A stretch of DNA of 32,056 nucleotides, from assembly GCA_016787285.1 (NCBI GenBank), contig JAEUUV010000201.1:1-32056 (forward strand), given 5' to 3'. Below are positions 29,630 to 32,056 of this stretch, piece after piece. Each line of letters starts with the position of its first letter. Within the stretch, counting starts at the first letter, position 1. Under the pieces are notes generated by a model, which worked only from the letters and a program-made list of their open reading frames with translations, was not told where the DNA came from and ran no database searches. Position numbers and translations under genes: made by a program. Source of the DNA: Saprospiraceae bacterium. GTDB lineage: Bacteria > Bacteroidota > Bacteroidia > Chitinophagales > Saprospiraceae.

Positions 29630-32056
29630 TCAAAGGCCCGATGGATCAAACTGTCGGGCTATACCGAACCACTTGATTGTTCGTTCACCCAAGCCAGGGG
29701 CCTGTATCTGAAACAGATACACACCGCTAGCGACCGGAATGCCCTTGTTGTTTTTCAAATCCCACTCCAGGTCGGGCGTGATTTGTTTGTAAGGGGCATA
29801 CACCTCGTCGCGCCGGTACTGCCGGATGAACTTGCCGTCGAGCGAGTAGATCGTAACAGTGCATTTCGCCGGCAGGTTGGTGACCTTGATCACGTTGCTG
29901 AACTGGCTGATCTCGTACGACGAGAAACCGTAGTACGGGTTGGGCACTATCTTGATCGAGTCGAGCGCATTGGCGATCTGAACAGCATCCTGATCCGTGG
30001 ACTGGCGGCCGTCAATCTTGAACTGGTAGCGCGGCAGGCCGTTTTTCTTCTTGCTGTCGGCGTCGTTATACCAGGTATCGAAGGGGCGGGTCACACGCAG
30101 TTTGTACACCGTTTCAGTCGGAATCAGGCCCTGATTCAGCGGCAACAGTTGTGCGTCCTGTGCCAGCATCAGCATACCTGCCCATGCGATGGAACGCATT
30201 TGCGGCACTTTGAACACATCCGACAATTGCGGGCTAAGCGAATACTCCGGATGCAGACGGCGGCGCATGGCTTCGCAGGCATCGTATGGCGTGTTGGTGA
30301 CGTACACCCAATGCTGACCGCCGAGAACGAGGTCGTAGTACTCCTCCAGTGGGCCATCGGTTACGAATTGGCTGGTCGGATTCCAGATCATGTCACGACC
30401 GGTGTATGCCGGGTCAACGGCCGAGCTGTAGCACGAGTTTTCGCCGAAGAAGATGTTCAAGCGCTGACCGGTTTCCACGTCTATGGCATAGCCAGGGAAC
30501 CAGCCCATACCGCGGAGCGGAGCGCCGTTTTGGTCCAAAGCGCCGTCCGGATCGGGCTTGCCGTCTCCGTCATTATCCCGTTTGCCTACCGAGAGTGCGT
30601 AGCGGGTATCGAACGACACACGCTGTTTGTTGGCCGGGCTTTCAGTGCGAAGTGCTGTGTCTTTCGGGAAGTCGCTGGAAGTATAGTACTTGGAAGCGGT
30701 TTCCACCACAAGACAACGGCTCCAGCGGCTGGTGTCGCTGGTGAGTACAATATCCACGTTAGGCAAGGTCGCCAGTTTGTAGTACCGGCTGGTGGTGCTG
30801 TTGGCCGGTGTAGGCTCCAGGCTGCCCCCCATGACCGATTCGCTCAGGGTAAGCTGCTGGGGTGTCCAGGCCGGCGTGGCAAAACGTGTGCTGTCCACCA
30901 CCCAGTCGCAAAGTGCATATGGAACAAACAAGCCTGGCCCCATGGTGCTAAGCGCCTGAATGGGATCGTAGTCTACGTCGCGTTCGAACTTACCGGTCTT
31001 GATGTAATTGAATATGCCACCGGCCACTGTTGCTTCCTGATCCTGAATACCGGAAAGCCAGGCCTTGCTCGAGTCGGCGTAGGTAAGCGCTGCTCCGAGC
31101 GCGCCATTTTGTAGGCCTGGATTTACATAACTTTTAGCAGTAGCCTCATTCTGGGCCCATTTGTAACTTCCTGCCAAGGGCGCACTGGCGATCGTTACGG
31201 AGAATCCGTACTCGGCTATAATCTGTTCGTTCAGGTCGGCGATGGTGCGGTCGGAAGCGATGACCGCTCCGTCGGGCAGTTTGCGCAGTTCCCAGCGGGC
31301 GTCCTTGTCGAGCGTGGCGTCGCCGGTATTGGTTTCCACAAAACGCAACTCGTATTCGCCGTCTTTCACCTCCAGCGGGTTGAAAATTGTGACGGTGATC
31401 GGGCCGCGACCCAACTGGTAGTCCAGAATGGTATCCGTAAGCCCCGGGGTGAACAGCTTGTCGTAGGTGCCGGGCACCAGATCGAGGTAATTGCTGTTAT
31501 TGCCCGCGCCTTCGAGACGGGTGATCGCTACACCGTCGCCATAGGAAGCATTCAGCACGCGATCCACAATCGGACGTGGTACCACAGTGAAAATGCGAAT
31601 CGGACCGTCGCCGGCCTTACGGCCAGGCAGGTACAGCCGCGGCTGGCCTTCCACCGGGCGCTTGATCGGGTCAAAAGTCTGGAAGTTGTTGTACGCATAG
31701 GCGATAACGGCGTAGTAGTACTTCTTGTGGTTGATCAGACGCTTGTCGTTGCCCAGAGCAAAGCGGTCTTCCGTAATGGGGAAGGTGTGGCGCAGCCCAT
31801 TGTCGCCGCCATCCACCATCAATTCCGGATAGTACACCAGATCGTTGTTGTTCGGGTTCCGGGTTTCCACCCAGTTGTAGATTTTGGAAATTCCGTTCCG
31901 GGTATCAACCTGATACACCAAACGCGATTTTTCCGGGTCATCAAAGTCGGAGGTGGACACGTTCGGGTTGGCCAACTGATAAATCAGATAGCCTTCGAAC
32001 TTGTACTTGATGGATTCCCGAAGTGCCGGATCCGGGTGGTTTTTGAGGGTATCCGG
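29630..32056 (-). CDS. Large exported protein with C-terminal FlgD/T9SS-like domain (5' end beyond the window)
   Basis: At least 808 residues; the frame is open through base 32056, so the N-terminus is missing (an apparent start at 31975 is only a TTG inside the frame). The visible part has fibronectin-like and beta-rich segments, a calcium-loop-like stretch DNDGDGKPDPDGALDQNG, and many aromatic Tyr/Trp motifs. The C-terminus (KIVPNPYYGFSSYE ... SLDGKFIRQYRR ... WDLKNNKGIPVASGVYLFQI) resembles the FlgD-like/type A sorting domain of very large Bacteroidota surface proteins. Such genes are commonly followed by a PorV/PorQ-family gene, as here. The function is unknown; a surface or gliding-related role is inference. 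Confidence 0.85.
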   Translation of the reverse strand, partial: PDTLKNHPDPALRESIKYKFEGYLIYQLANPNVSTSDFDDPEKSRLVYQVDTRNGISKIYNWVETRNPNNNDLVYYPELMVDGGDNGLRHTFPITEDRFALGNDKRLINHKKYYYAVIAYAYNNFQTFDPIKRPVEGQPRLYLPGRKAGDGPIRIFTVVPRPIVDRVLNASYGDGVAITRLEGAGNNSNYLDLVPGTYDKLFTPGLTDTILDYQLGRGPITVTIFNPLEVKDGEYELRFVETNTGDATLDKDARWELRKLPDGAVIASDRTIADLNEQIIAEYGFSVTIASAPLAGSYKWAQNEATAKSYVNPGLQNGALGAALTYADSSKAWLSGIQDQEATVAGGIFNYIKTGKFERDVDYDPIQALSTMGPGLFVPYALCDWVVDSTRFATPAWTPQQLTLSESVMGGSLEPTPANSTTSRYYKLATLPNVDIVLTSDTSRWSRCLVVETASKYYTSSDFPKDTALRTESPANKQRVSFDTRYALSVGKRDNDGDGKPDPDGALDQNGAPLRGMGWFPGYAIDVETGQRLNIFFGENSCYSSAVDPAYTGRDMIWNPTSQFVTDGPLEEYYDLVLGGQHWVYVTNTPYDACEAMRRRLHPEYSLSPQLSDVFKVPQMRSIAWAGMLMLAQDAQLLPLNQGLIPTETVYKLRVTRPFDTWYNDADSKKKNGLPRYQFKIDGRQSTDQDAVQIANALDSIKIVPNPYYGFSSYEISQFSNVIKVTNLPAKCTVTIYSLDGKFIRQYRRDEVYAPYKQITPDLEWDLKNNKGIPVASGVYLFQIQAPGLGERTIKWFGIARQFDPSGL

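Noticed and set aside
29585-31114. 509-residue open frame on the plus strand
   Set aside because: It lies opposite the large exported protein, whose C-terminal domain is clearly recognisable; no motif supports the plus frame.

Overview
The window looks like a chromosomal segment of a high-GC member of the Bacteroidota, most likely a Saprospiria/Lewinella-type bacterium; the class-level placement is inference. Evidence for the phylum: two proteins end in type IX secretion (T9SS) sorting domains, a third large partial protein ends in a related FlgD-like domain, there is a PorV/PorQ-family outer-membrane barrel and a DUF4230 protein, and several upstream regions carry the Bacteroidota promoter pattern TTTG-N19-TAnnTTTG.

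Layout. 1-1274 (-): truncated aldehyde dehydrogenase. 1446-3468 (+): an AT-richer two-gene unit, an AAA/OLD-like ATPase overlapping an RloB-family TOPRIM-like protein, probably an acquired phage-defence module. 3606-5918 (+): ABC-2 type exporter (ATPase plus permease). 5935-10696 or further (-): two secreted T9SS proteins, a beta-helix protein and an M43 metalloprotease. 10878-14672 (-): the protein-quality-control cluster tig-clpP-clpX behind a tRNA-Leu(UAG). 14827-17085 (+): a bifunctional (p)ppGpp synthetase/hydrolase divergent from the tRNA, then two small membrane proteins. 17773-18276: no protein gene, but a probable structured small RNA on the minus strand. 18277-19925 (-): Nudix hydrolase, small secreted protein, DUF4230 protein. 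19980-22136 (+): a lipoprotein and a CapA-family protein. 22250-26985 (-): GH113 glycosidase, SGNH hydrolase, NodU/CmcH-type carbamoyltransferase, DUF5989 (SxtK-like) and SxtJ-like proteins. 27062-28331 (-): HIT protein and GreA. 28479-32056 (-): PorV/PorQ-like barrel and the C-terminal part of a very large exported protein.

The most unusual aspect lies between the genes. Many intergenic gaps hold short tandem repeats (7-, 8/9- or 15-bp units), often arranged as n units, a spacer and n inverted units, so each gap can fold into one hairpin. The same 15-bp unit occurs in the ABC operon and between clpP and clpX; a 9-bp unit family flanks tig and fills the HIT-greA gap; a 7-bp family (GYGATGA/GCGGTGA) sits just upstream of four minus-strand start regions. 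In the M43 protease, seven perfect 7-bp units separate the only good ATG from the signal peptide and put the two out of frame by one base, which is what a phase-variable gene in its OFF state would look like.

Other leads are the carbamoyltransferase-DUF5989-SxtJ triad, which mirrors sxtI-sxtK-sxtJ of saxitoxin clusters but sits in an apparent glycan or envelope context; an intrinsic terminator inside the predicted greA leader; and the unclassified small RNA. All family assignments come from reading motifs; no database search was run.
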